Positions 51,440 to 62,699 of a stretch of 64,000 bases of DNA are shown piece after piece. The notes beneath the pieces were generated by a model. It worked only from the letters and a program-made list of their open reading frames with translations, did not search any database and was not told where the DNA came from. Origin of the DNA: Helochares maculicollis (lineage: Eukaryota; Arthropoda; Insecta; Coleoptera; Hydrophilidae); assembly GCA_033557835.1 (NCBI GenBank), contig JAWQRO010000035.1, forward strand, positions 1 to 64,000. The letters are read 5' to 3'. Numbering within the stretch: the first letter of the stretch is position 1; each line of letters starts with the position of its first letter. Both the position numbers and the translations under genes were made by a program.

Positions 51440-51780
51440 GCACCGGCTGTAAGTGTAAAAAATCACGTTAAGATGAACAAGCATTTGTTGTCACTTGGAC
51501 GGATATTTATTAATTAACGACTGTAACAGTCGGATAATTCGAAGAATCACCAGGATACTGTGGTTAATGGCTAACGTCCCTTGGGTCTTAGAGGTAAGTA
51601 CAAGAGCAACCCTCGCCACAGGATGCGCTCTAACTGTCGCTGTGCAAAGGTCGGAAAAACCTTCCTGTATAAGGTGATCGAATGACACAAGAAGGCAGAC
51701 ACAGTTCGACTCTCTGACCAGCCAAAATTTTTGTTATAAAATAAATATTCTACAACATTAAGTTAGTTAATTAGCAAATA
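51440..51780 (+). other. Decayed coding-like segment, related to 53370-53560
   Basis: A plus-strand frame (51495-51677) ends QRSEKPSCIR, and the DNA continues with CAGTTCGACTCTCTGACCAG. The segment at 53389-53560 encodes ISEKPSLIRRSKQ and then GATCGGCTCTCCGACCGAG. The two look like copies of one domain-sized sequence. Identity unknown; the composition is richer in G and C than its surroundings. Confidence 0.4.
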
Positions 51781-52503
51781 CCAGGGGCGCAATTTATGTA
51801 AATGTCGTTTTGTTGTCAAAAAAGTTTGAAGACGACGAATTACAAGCATTATTGGACGAAGACGATACACAAACACAACAAACGATGGCGAAGCAGTCGA
51901 ATATCCTTTGACACACACACAAAAGAAAGGATTTTTTGCATCGATGGACAGCCATCAACATCGAGTTAAACAACAGGATCGTTTTGGGAGGAAGACAACG
52001 CTGTGTCTGTGGTGGGATCAGAAGAGAGTAGTGTACTACGAGCTGCTCAAACCCGGCGAAACAGTTAATACCGTCCGCTACCAACAACAAATGATAAATT
52101 TAAACGCCCAGAATGGGCTAGAAGAGACGACAAAGTCATTCTACAATATGACAACGCTCCTGCACATTCCACCAAAGTGACCAAAGAAACTATTTCGTCG
52201 CTTGGTTGGGAACTCCTACCCCACCCGCCGTATTCACCCGATCTGGCGCCTTCTGATGACAAGCTCTTCTTATCGATAAGACTCGCACTGGCTGAGCAAA
52301 ACTTCAAGAATTTCGAGGATGTACAAAAATGGCTCGATCAGTTGAAGCTTTCTTTTGGAAGGGTATCCATGAATTGACCGAAAGATGGATAAAATGTTTA
52401 AAAAGCGAGGGCCAATACTTGGAAAAATACATGTTTTACCATTGTTCTCAAATAGTTGGAAATTTTCACGAAAAAAAAAGATATTTTAAACTTGCACACC
52501 TAG
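51781..52503 (+). mobile_element. mariner (Mos1-like family), deleted copy
   Basis: Left end CCAGGGGCGCAATTTA and right end TTTAAACTTGCACACCTAG are degraded versions of the family repeat CCAGGTGCGCAAGTTTAAA, flanked by TA. Inside: KQQDRFGRKTTLCLWWDQKR, YYELLKPGETVNTVRYQQQM and [20 protein letters not shown] on separate frames. Most of the N-terminal half of the transposase is missing (723 bp in total). Confidence 0.85.
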
Positions 52504-52529
52504 TAAATGCCGCCAACGAGAAGCATACA

Positions 52530-53592
52530 TTCCCGTAATACCACTACGGAATAGGAAGAAAATCGTCGTGGATTGGGAATGCGTGTTGATTCTGGCGAGA
52601 ACATTAGGACGCACGCAGAGGAAGCTACTGTTTCCCGGGGTATCGAAGCTGTTGGACCATACCATAGCCGCTTGAATCATGGATGAGGCCATTCTGGAGG
52701 AGGAATTCATGAAGCAGTTTGATGTGGCAGATTTTCGCTATCATAGCTCGAGATTTGGAGACGAGGAACTTTTCGCTTCTTCTTCGCTTGCTACGCCGTC
52801 CGAGGTCAGGCGAGGCCTAGCGAAGAATGTAAAGGTTCCATTCAGGAATAAACCAATTATCGGAAGCAGCAAGCGCTTGGTTTCATAACGGAAAAACAAT
52901 GACGAAGATAGTGATTATGCAGGAGAGGTGGCCACCCAATGTCATAAATTTATGAATGTGGCACAGACCAGCTGAAAGGATCAACTCGAGCGGCGAATGG
53001 ACCTCTTCAAGGCTCTAGACAACTTCACCTTGACTTATAGCATCTCTGAAAATATGGTTGGGCGGGAAAGTTACCGAAAAAGGGAGTTTCGGGACCGATA
53101 CAGTCGTGTACACGAGTTCCGACATTTCCACAATCCCACGTATGTGGAAAGCTCTGGCGGCTTGTAAAATTCTTGGGGTACAACAAGAGTGCAATCGCCT
53201 TAGAATTCCAAAGTTGGGCAATGATTTGGATCGCCTGGATTAGCAGACAGTGAGATAAATGTTGAGGAGTTTCTCAAAGGTACTGTGATGGTGGTTATGG
53301 CCTCCAGCGCCACGAAGTAAACCATGTGACCATGGGGAACAATGGATGGCTTCCTCTTACTCACTATGCGCTGCACGAGGGATGATGCTTGCAGCCATCG
53401 TCATTTGTCAGGCGACCTAGGACACTATGGACTATGCCAAATACGGTAGGGGGTAATCGTCGTTTGGCAATATCGGAAAAGCCTTCCCTTATAAGAAGAT
53501 CGAAGCAGATCAGAACACAAGACGCAGATCGGCTCTCCGACCGAGAAGTCAGGACTGCACCAACCGAACTCAAAGTTGTTCGTTTGTAATGT
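52530..53592 (+). pseudogene. Unidentified decayed coding remnant
   Basis: Joined by eye across stops, plus-strand frames run from IVVDWECVLILARTLG (about 52562) through MDEAILEEEFMKQFDVADFR and YHSSRFGDEELFASSSLATP, PFRNKPIIGSSKRLV (52679-52888), KDQLERRMDLFKALDNFTLT near 52975, IPRMWKALAACKILGVQQE near 53130 and EEFLKGTVMVVMASSATK near 53265 to SEKPSLIRRSKQ near 53490. The continuity, low AT and charged helical style indicate a former protein gene or transposon ORF. I do not recognise the family. It is bordered by two mariners and shares its last part with 51440-51720. Confidence 0.5.
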
Positions 53593-53593
53593 A

Positions 53594-54867
53594 TTAAGGG
53601 GACCGGAAAGTAATGTCGTTTTCTTAAGTTAAATTCATACGACTACATTGTTAACAAGCTTTTATTTCTACTCAACGATATATTCACCTTCGTTATCAAC
53701 AAACTTTTGCCATCTAGTATACAAATTTTCAATGCCGGAGCGGTAAAAATCGATCGGTTTTTCTGTAAAATATGTCGAGATAGCATTTTGGACATCTTCA
53801 AAATTTTCTAATTTTTTGCCACTAAGACAATGTTGCAGTGATCGGAATAAATGGTAATCCGAGGGTGCAATATCGGGCGAGTATAGTGGGTGAGGCAGTA
53901 CCTCCCACCCCAATTCGTTCATTTTGTCCAAGGTCTGTTTTGCACAGTGCGGTCTTGCATTGTCATGTTGCAGAATAACTCCTTTTATGTTGACAATTGC
54001 CGGATACTTTTCAACCAAAGACCGGTTTATTCGTTCCAACTGTTCACAATAGACATCTGCATTTACAGTTTGTCCAGGTTTTAACACTTCAAAATGAACA
54101 AATCCGCGTATATTCCAGCAAACACGTAGAAGTGCTTTTTGGGGTGTAAACCCGGTTTTGGAATAGTTTGTGGTAACTCATTTCGGCTCAGCCACTGCCT
54201 TTTGCGTTTCGCATTGTTGTACAGGACCCATTTTGCATCTCCAGTGATCAAGCGATCAAACAACCGATCTGTACGATGCCGTTGAAGCAATACCTTGCAT
54301 GTGATGGACCGGTTGGCTTTATTCTGTTCGGATAGATTATGGGGGACCCAAACACCAGCTCTGCTAATTTTTCCAATCTGCGGCAAATGTTCTTGGATGG
54401 TTAACCAAGGTTGGTTAAGGCTGTTTGAAAGTTACTCAATTGTTTGACATGGATTTGTTTTCACTTTTGCCCTTAGCACGTCGTTATCTAATGTCTCTAA
54501 TCTCCCTGATCGATGGGCAGTCGTCCGAGAGATCAAAATTGCCTGATCTGAACTTGGAGAACCATCTTTGGCATTTTGGAACGTCCAATGTGCTTGGATA
54601 AACATCGCAAATGTTTTTAGTCGCAGCAGTTGCGGTATTACCCTTGCGAAACTTAAAAAGCATACAATGCCGGATATGCTCTTCTGGTATTTGGCTGGCC
54701 ATTTCACCCCAAATTGCAAAAAAGTCTAACATTTAATTATTTAGAAGCAGATATGATACAATATCCTCAAAATCTTTTTGAAACGCTTTCCAAGTACGTA
54801 ATGAGCTACCAAAAGACAATAAAATATCGACATGCGCAGAAACGACATTACTTTCCGGGCCCCCTAA
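53594..54867 (-). mobile_element. mariner, full length but frame-broken (mellifera-like style)
   Basis: Ends TTAAGGGGACCGGAAAGTAATG and, inverted on the right, CATTACTTTCCGGGCCCCCTAA, with TA on both sides. The transposase reads on the minus strand from MASQIPEEHIRHCMLFKFRK (54702) through QRWFSKFRSGNFDL, IGKISRAGVWVPHNLS, LITGDAKWVLY, VLQ-type HDNARPHCAKQTL and YSPDIAPSDYHLFRSL to a stop at 53668. All three Asp residues remain, although the residue after the first is Ala instead of Glu. Several stops and shifts. Confidence 0.9.
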
Positions 54868-54924
54868 TATATTCACATAGTCATAAATTTAGAATATAAC
54901 AGGACAGGCAGTAAATTTCACTTA

Positions 54925-56012
54925 CCAGGTGCGCAAGTTTAAACTGTTGTTTTTTCATGAAAAATTCGCAATTATTTAAGAACAATGGTAAAACATTTTT
55001 TTATTCAAAGTATTGGACCTCGCTTTTTACACATTTTATATATCTCTCGGGCAATTTATGGATACCATTCCAAAACAAAACTTCAACTTTCATTGATATC
55101 CATTCATCGAGCCATTTTTGTACATCCTCGAAAGTCTTGAAATGTTGCTCATCCAGTGCGTGTCCCATCGATGAGAAGAGGTGATAATCAGAAGGCGCCA
55201 GGTTTGGTGAATACGGCGGGTGGGGTAGGAGTTCCCAACCAAGCGAAGAAATCGTTTCTTTGACCACTTTGGCTGAATGTGCAGGATCGTCGTCATATTG
55301 CAGAATTACTTTGCCGTGGCTTGGAGCCCATTCTGGGCGTTTTTCGATCAATGCGTGGTTTAAATTGTTCATTTATTGTCGGTAGCGGACGGTATTAACT
55401 GTTTCGCCAGGTTTGAGAAGCTGATCCCACCACACACAGCATTGTCTTCGTCCTAAAGCGATCCAGTTTTGTACTCGATATTGATGGTTGTCCTGACGTT
55501 ACCCACGATTTCTTGCGTTTGGGATTCTCAAAATATATCCATTTTTCATCGCGTTACAACATGATGAAAAAACAACGCTTTCTCTTGTGGCGGAAATACA
55601 GCATTTCGCACACAGTATTTCGTTTTTCCATCTGCCGTTCGTTCAGTTTGTGTGGAACCCATTTTCCAACCTTTTGAATCTTCCCCATGGCTTTCAGGCG
55701 ATCGGAAATGTCTTGCCGAGTGACATTCAACTGCTCCGTCATCATTTGTTGTGTTTGTGCATCGTCTTCGTCCAATAATGCTTGTAATTCGTTGTCTTCA
55801 AACTTTTTTGGTCGATTTTCACGTGCTTTGTCAATAACATTGAAATTGCCACTTTTGAAACGTTGAAACCAGCGTTCACAAGTCTTGCCAGTTAGAGCAA
55901 GATCGCCGTAAGTCTCTGCAAGAATTCGATAACTTTCCGATGCCTTTTTTGTTTGATTGCGCAAGAAAAACATAATTTGCCGCAAATGCTCCTTTTAAAC
56001 TTGCGCGCCTGG
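54925..56012 (-). mobile_element. mariner (Mos1-like), nearly complete, start codon lost
   Basis: Inverted ends CCAGGTGCGCAAGTTTAAAC and GTTTAAACTTGCGCGCCTGG (the latter as it would read inverted) lie between TA duplications at 54923-54924 and 56013-56014. The minus-strand transposase starts directly behind the right repeat (KEHLRQIMFFLRNQTKKASE) without the usual leader and first residues, then FQRFKSGNFNVIDKARENRP, DEDDAQTQQMMTEQLNVTRQ, GKIQKVGKWVPHKLNERQM, a break, and SSLGWELLPHPPYSPNLAPS to GQYFE-like end at 55001. Best preserved copy of this family in the window. Confidence 0.9.
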
Positions 56013-57090
56013 TATTTGAAAATCATAAAATGAAAACACTCTTGCTTCGCTAACTCGATGTTCGCTCGCTCATCTCCCGTGGAATGAAAATAAGTTAAAG
56101 AATGCACACGCTTCAAAATATAGTTTTAAAACGTGATAAAATCGACACCAGCCAACAATTTTGTAGCGTTTTTTGTGTGTTTTGTCTTTTGTACATCCTA
56201 ATCTATGACCGATAAGCCAGCGAATCTCGAGTAAGCGAAGCTAAAGCGTCTTCGTAAAAAAACAACTAAGTATAACTAAAGCTATAAATAATTAGCATTT
56301 TCTGCTGTTTAATTTGACTGAGAGTCTCAATATAACAATATCAAGAATTAGATAATTGAAAAATAAACACTACTAAAAATTCAATATATATACGATTTTT
56401 CTTGAACGCATATTCATTTCACGAGAGATGAGTAAGCGAAGCTAAAGCGTTTTCGATTTGTGATCTCCCAGTAAGTAAAAGTATAGAGACCGGAGTTCCT
56501 TTTACTATCTGTAGAGTTTATATTCCAAACATATGAGTTTTTAAGATTATTTTTCTGAAAGATAGTTAGTAGAAGTAGTAGTAATAAAGACCGCAATTCA
56601 TGAAAGTATTTGTAGATTCTAAAAATATACCAAAAACAGTACAAGCTTCGTTTACTCGCTGAATTTGCGTGGCTTATTTAATTTATGTTAGTAAGTGCAA
56701 CAAAAGCGTTTTTGTTTTATGATTTCCTAGTAGCTCACTAGATTCCTGTTAAATTCCGTATTTACGACACCAGGGTCCAAGGCCTAATTTCCAATATATG
56801 CAGGTAAAATACTAAATGTTTCATTCCACAAGTAAAAAAAACTAAATATTCAATATTTTAATTAGTTTTCCTGCGGTTTTAAAATCTTGCTACACAAGAC
56901 TTGAAATAAAATGATTTTTAAATCAGGCATACTATATTTGTATAAAAGTTATAAATCTCAATTAGATAATATGAAATGCAAAATTGCATGTGTTGGTAGC
57001 ACCTATTTTTGTTAAGACAGCGTATTAGAGCTCTATAAATGTGTCTCAGTTGAAAAGGAACGATTTATGTAGAGAATATAGAAGATAAAA
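56013..57090. other. AT-rich stretch with 45-bp motifs
   Basis: No gene. Motif copies: 56041-56090 (minus), 56200-56250 (plus, AGCGAATCTCGAGTAAGCG then AAGCTAAAGC) and 56419-56453 (plus, partial). Confidence 0.55.
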
Positions 57091-57094
57091 TGCC

Positions 57095-57205
57095 AGACGA
57101 TGATGAAGAAGAAGAAGAAGAAGAAGAAGGAAAGGTGAAGTGTAAGAATAAGAATAAGAAGAAGGAAAGGTGAAGTGTAAGAATAAGAAGAAGAAACTCG
57201 AAAGT
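57095..57205. repeat. (GAA)n / AAGAATAAG microsatellite
   Basis: GAAGAA runs followed by repeated GTGAAGTGTAAGAATAAG units. It gives a spurious serine-rich frame on the other strand. Confidence 0.85.
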
Positions 57206-57269
57206 TGTCTTTTTTAAAACGTGGACGTAAAACTGCAAGGTTGACAATTGAATTATTTTATCAGAGTGC

Positions 57270-60240
57270 ACGATTTTTGCCTAAGCGCGCATACCTGAGG
57301 TTTCCAAACACGATTTTTAGTTATGTAGATATTTCGAATGTCCGTAGGCATGCAAACGCGGACCGAGCGAGTCCTAATCTCTGACGTCAGTGATCGGCAT
57401 CAACAACGGAAATAAACCTGTTGAAATTTGAAATATTTCGCTCTATTTCACGAACAATCTGGACACCTTGAGCTGAGCTGAGCCGAGCCGAGCTGTTACA
57501 CAAACTGACCGACCTGACGTGCATCTCCAAATAAATGGATGCCACATTTGAGGGTGTTCACGAGCAAAGCCTCAATGACATAGAAAGGTACAAACGAAAC
57601 GTCAATGGACCGAAATCAGACCCTGGCATAAACAAAGATGACCTGCAAACGGGCGAAAAACAACAATCGGAGGTGCTTCGAGCCATAGGGTGCGTAAGAA
57701 ACCCGGATGGGTCGAGTAGAGGCTCAGAAATGTGCGAAATATGTCCGGAAAGGCCTAGAAGAAGTCGAGACGGGTCCAAAACGAAGTGTCAGGGAACTAG
57801 ACAGGATTCCGAAGGGACAGGTTGGGCCTGGCGAGTTTCAGAGATTAGAAGGAGAAGAGATGCGGACGCGAAAATGTTCGAAAGGCAAGTAGGCGATGGA
57901 AGAGGGCAACAGCAGCAGATGGTACCCCAGAAAAAACAGGATGGTTCGGAGAACGCGGATTTCCGAGAAGCCCGAGTGGTCATTCCGGTAAAAGGTAGGC
58001 GATCTTCCTCGGCTTTACTACCTGCAACCGAGAGCGAGGTCTTCCTCTCGCGTTACAGGTAGGTAGGTAGGAAGGTTTACAAACACGAAAACTGAGTCAC
58101 GTTCGCGAGGAAAACCCATCTAAACAAAAATAAGATGTAGAACCACCTGTGGCCCCGGAAAACGGGAGAGAACGTGGAGGCAGGCGGCGATAAATAAACA
58201 AAACGCGTTGACGTAACGCGATAAGCCCGCTTCGTTCCATTAATTCCCGTTTCGAGTTTAACCAATAAAAACGTACCTGTCATTGTTTCCACGGCTGGCT
58301 CTCTACGGATTGCATGTCATGTTGGGTCGCTCAGAACGTCATGCGAAATGCAAATAAATACGAAAATAGTGGAGTGTTGCGTATGTTAGTTGGAAATAAT
58401 AAAAAATTAAGTGGCATTCAAACGCGTGGATGTCGAGCCGAGGAAAAACGAAGTAAGAATTCGCCCGGGGGGGCGAGGGGGGATCGTTCGACTGCGAGAC
58501 AGACAGCGAATGACGCCAAACTGATAGTCTACGCGGCGCCAATGTACAATACCGTGCAAAAAATTGCACCAGGCAGGATGGTTTCGCTGGAAGGAAGCGA
58601 GATATAAACAAAGCAATCTGCGATCCGAAGAAAACTGTCGATACTTACGCATGAAACGAGGAAGCGGTTCACCCACGACCCTCGAAAGTATTCATTGTTT
58701 ACATTATATTTGGCACTTATTTTTAGGTAACGACTTATTAAACGGACTACACTACATTAGTTTAGCATTAATATACGTTGTGTCGCGCAAACGGGTAAAC
58801 GGCGCGCGCGATCGAAAAAATATATATTGCCTACCCGTTTGTGGTATTTGTAGGTACGCGTTTAGGAATAAAAAAAGGATTTCTCGAAAGAATAAGTAAT
58901 GTGGTTCGGTATCCCGACAATAAAAGGAATCGTCACTTGGCACTTGGTTATTGTACGGTTAGGTTTCGCACATGTTCGCACAATTGGCGGATTTCGCACT
59001 CGTTACTTAATATTTTCCCGAGGTAAAGTCCATAGCGGAGACCAGAACTGCGTGTACTCTACACACTAAATATGATATGCTGGCTGAAACGGCGCCATGT
59101 TTACTTCGTCTTTCCTTCTCCCGCAGACACGATGACTAAGAACATCTCTCGCTCATGCCACTTCGGTATTACTGGCAATACTGGGTAATTCGCTTATCTC
59201 ATTTCTTTCTACACTATTGGAATCGCCCCTGCGCCTCTCTCACTCCGACGCACAACCACCCATTATACTACTTCTTTCTACGAAACTTTCAAACCTGTTT
59301 AACACCCGTCTTTGTCTACCGTTGGATTCACCTTACCGCTCACGTCCGACTTTTCTCTTTCTAAACACTCGCGTCTCTCTCTGCCCGCACAAAAGGTTCA
59401 AAGTCTAAATTATTTACTTGCTTGCTTGCTTACTTACTTACGACTCGGCCCGCTAGCGAATCGTTCGCCGAGGCTTCCAAATCGACACGGTCATGAATGA
59501 ACCGAGATCGGAGACGCCAAAAAAAATCCAAACCGAATCGAATGAGTTGTGTCGAAACGATCGGCGATAAGGACCGACTCGACTTATCGCATGTACCCCG
59601 TACTGGTCGTAATTATAAACGACAATCCAGCAGGCTTTGGCTTCTTCACCGTCCTCATGATGATCATTGGAGAAGGCGAATCGCCATCCAATCACATCGG
59701 GTCCGAATGCAACGCAGAGCACGCTAGATCAGATGCCCATGCATCCGAGCGGAACGAAAGAGGCGCGAAATCAATTACGTATTCAAATAGCAATTCGGTT
59801 CTGTTCCATCACGTTCTAAATTTAGATAAAATATGAAATGCAACGCGTGACTACTATATTTATTCCGCGAAAAACGTAATGGGTCGGTTTGTTTTGGCTC
59901 GCAGGCAAGAACGGTGCTTCCTTCTCTGTTCTTTGTATCGGAATCCCCCTTTTCGGTCGGCGTTCGTCGCATTATTGCGGATTGCGGGGGTACGCTGACT
60001 GACACTCACACACACGGATTCTCCTGCAAAGCAACTGTTCCACCGCACTTGTCCTTGTTTTACATAACAGGTTATACTTCTTTCTCGCTTTTGGAATCTC
60101 CTCGGCGTCCTTGTTGTGGCGACCCTACCTTCTGTCTCTCGCCCCTCCTGACCCCTCGTCTACCGACGAACAGAAGGCGCGCTTGCCCATTGTACGATGA
60201 ATGGATACCAGGATGGATGGCTGGATATCTTTCATGTGTT
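57270..60240. promoter_or_regulatory. GC-rich island, candidate shn promoter and 5' exon
   Basis: About 3 kb with many CpG dinucleotides and clearly higher GC than the 16 kb to its left. It contains direct GAGCTGAGC/GAGCCGAGC repeats (57469-57496). Minus-strand donor consensus sites (GTAAGTATC near 58644-58651; GTAAGTAAG near 59434-59442) could end noncoding exons spliced to the shn acceptor at 40849. No conserved protein is seen. The promoter reading is inferred from composition, position and the need for a 5' exon. Confidence 0.4.
57535..58062 (+). other. Unassigned 175-codon open frame in the GC-rich island
   Basis: Longest open frame of the island, starting MDATFEGVHEQSLNDIERY, rich in Arg, Gly, Glu and Ser, without a domain I recognise. 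A GTAGGTAGGTAGG run near 58059 could be a donor. It may be a chance frame in GC-rich DNA, part of an antisense noncoding RNA, or a lineage-specific exon. Confidence 0.25.
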
Positions 60241-60469
60241 TATAATTTCATACTTACGTACACACACTCGCAAAACATTTTCTTTCTTATTCTTACCGTA
60301 TTGGTGGAAAAAAGCTTTTTCGATTATTCTTGAGATTGCACAGAGTTTGGGAATAAAGGGCATTCCACTTTATTTCGACTTTATTATGAAGTCTTCTTTA
60401 GTCGTTAATTAATAAATGCAAAAAAAAGGTTTGCATACGAAACTTCTACAAGTTCTTTTAAGTAAAAGA

Positions 60470-61566
60470 AAAATCTGGAGTGTCCCCACTCAACATGCCC
60501 ATATAGATACGACATAAAAGTATCTGCGATTAATAATAATAAAACTACAAACACTTACCTATGCTTTAAAACTAAAAGCAAAAGTTTTGAAATTCACAAT
60601 TAACACTAATGTTAATGTTACACAACACATTAATATATTCATAAGGAGTATTCATTTCTTTTTCAATACTTTCAGTATCATCAGAATATTTTTTATATTT
60701 CTTTATGTACTGTACAAATTTTGTGTTTAAAAATATATATCTCTTAACTAGTCTGCAATATGGAACCCTTGTAAAAACCCTTTGCGGAGGCTTGAATTTT
60801 AAAATGTGAATTCATAATTAAAGGAAGGGTCCAATTTTAGAACATACATTCATAACTAAAAAAATGAAATTTACGACGGTAAAGTTCCACTTCCGGTTTT
60901 CAAATTTACACGGAACTATTTGTTATTGTTGTATTTTCCATGTTTAACATTTTTGTCATTTTTTTTATTCCAAAACTTACTAAAATTGGAATTTTTAAAA
61001 TTATAAATTATTATAAATTTATAAATTATAAATTTTAGAACATAAATCCATAACTAAAAAATTAAATTTATGACGATATTTTCCATGTTTAGCATTTTTG
61101 TAACATTTTTTATTCTAAAGCCTACTAAAACTGGAATTTTTAAAATTTTAAAAATAGCACTTCCGGTGCTCCAATCATGTTAAAAATTTGTATTTGGAAT
61201 GTTTGTGATTGTTAAGATGTGCATGAAATTTCAATTGGATAGCTTAATTTTAAAGACTACTTTACTTGAAAAAATTTCGAAACTTGTAGGTAAATGGTAC
61301 TTTCAGTGATATTACATGCCTCAAAAGTTGATACAGATCTAAGTTTTTGCGATAATGGCCGTATACCAAATTTCATTGCTCCAGCTCAAACGCTCTGACC
61401 GCTATCGTGTTTACATACGCACACACAGACAACTTGCCAAAAATGTTTAAAATGGATTCCGGGGCACACAAAACGTGGAGATCCGTCAAAATCTCGAGGT
61501 CGAATTTTTTCATGATCCCAATACCTTTCCTTTACTATACTTTGTATAGTATACGGGAATGTAAAA
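60470..61566 (+). repeat. Family B repeat unit 1
   Basis: Runs from AATCTGGAGTGTCCCCACTC to the hairpin TTACTATACTTTGTATAGTA near 61532 and GGGAATGTAAAA. Inside it, GAACATAAATCCATAACTAAAAAA-type phrases and CATTTTTTATTC occur twice. Unit 2 (from 63297) starts with the same phrase directly after a copy of this unit's end. Confidence 0.65.
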
Positions 61567-61589
61567 AGGAACAGATTTATTTTAGTGCC

Positions 61590-62685
61590 AAATGTACCAT
61601 AAGCGCCACGTGTTTGCTCGGATTGCGTTCATTTCATTTGTTTTTAATACGTTATTTACTATTATGCAAGTTATCTAAACCTTTCTTCATGTATTGTTCA
61701 AAGAAAAACATATTTACTAATATGCAAATCATCTAAATTACTAAACACGAAACAAGAAAAACCATCATTTTATTGTAAAGAAGATGATAAAAATTAAAAC
61801 GGATTCTCATAAAAAAAAACGTAAAGCGCTTTAAATTTATAACCACAGACGCAAGAGAAGCGGTGCATGTTTTTCTGTCGTCGTAATATCATGAATGTGT
61901 ACTATTAATTGTGATAGAAATTGACTGTAGTCCATCGTATTTAAGTAGCCATCAACTTTTAACGATAAAGAATGTCCACAATTAAGCTATTGTTTAGTTT
62001 GCAATGTATGATGTAACCACCCTTCTTGCGGCGGTAATATGTATAAAGCGATATTCTTTTGAGGTCGCGTTCGATCTCCAGTTCAAAAAACAACGCGCTC
62101 GAATAAAATTTTACTTAAATGGTTGTTTGTATTCTTTTTTCTGTCTTTATGTTATTAGGATGGTTTTGTGTTCGCGAAATAATTTTATCTCGTGATTATG
62201 ACGAATCTAACGCTTTGTTTTGATTGTGATGCCGGTATTTCATAGTGATAAAGGTGACGTTAGTTTGCGATGAATGATGTAATCGTCTTTCTTGCGGCGA
62301 AAAATAGTAAATACAAAGCGATCTTTTTTCGAGGTCACGTTTTGTTTTAAATGATTCGAAAAAACGTGGAGCTATAACTTTTAACGTAAATGGTTGTTTA
62401 TGTTACTTTTTCTGTTTCTCTTTGTCAAGGACAGTTTTGAAAAAACTTAATCTCGAACTTTTGAATGATGTAACAAAGTGTTTGAATGTGATGTCATTAT
62501 TTTTATAGTTATATCGGTGCCGTTGTGTTTGCAAAATATTCTTTAAACCAGCGTGATTTATCAGCATCATTTCAATTTTGCCAGTAGTCCCAAATTAGCC
62601 AAATTTTTAATATTTTTATTTATTAACACATTGGCGTTCTTAACATGTGGATTAAGTATTGGAAATTAATTCTGCAACACCTGTA
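61590..62685. mobile_element. Family A non-autonomous TIR element, copy 3
   Basis: Shares with copy 1 GCGCCACGTGTTTGCTCGGAT, the ACGCAAGAGAAGCGGTGCAT phrase, both internal 260-bp units (from about 61990 and 62255) and the right end TCTGCAACACCTGTA. The left 330 bp of copy 1 are absent. It sits between two family B segments, as if inserted there. Confidence 0.6.
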
Positions 62686-62699
62686 TATCATCGAAATAT

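Noticed and set aside
5676..56453. CRISPR-like array from the regular 45-bp motif
   Set aside because: Copies are kilobases apart, in both orientations, in a eukaryotic genome.
57065..57271. Serine-rich minus-strand frame
   Set aside because: Produced by the GAA microsatellite.
58314..60333. Overlapping short frames on both strands of the GC-rich island
   Set aside because: GC-rich DNA has few stops; none shows a domain or consistent frame.
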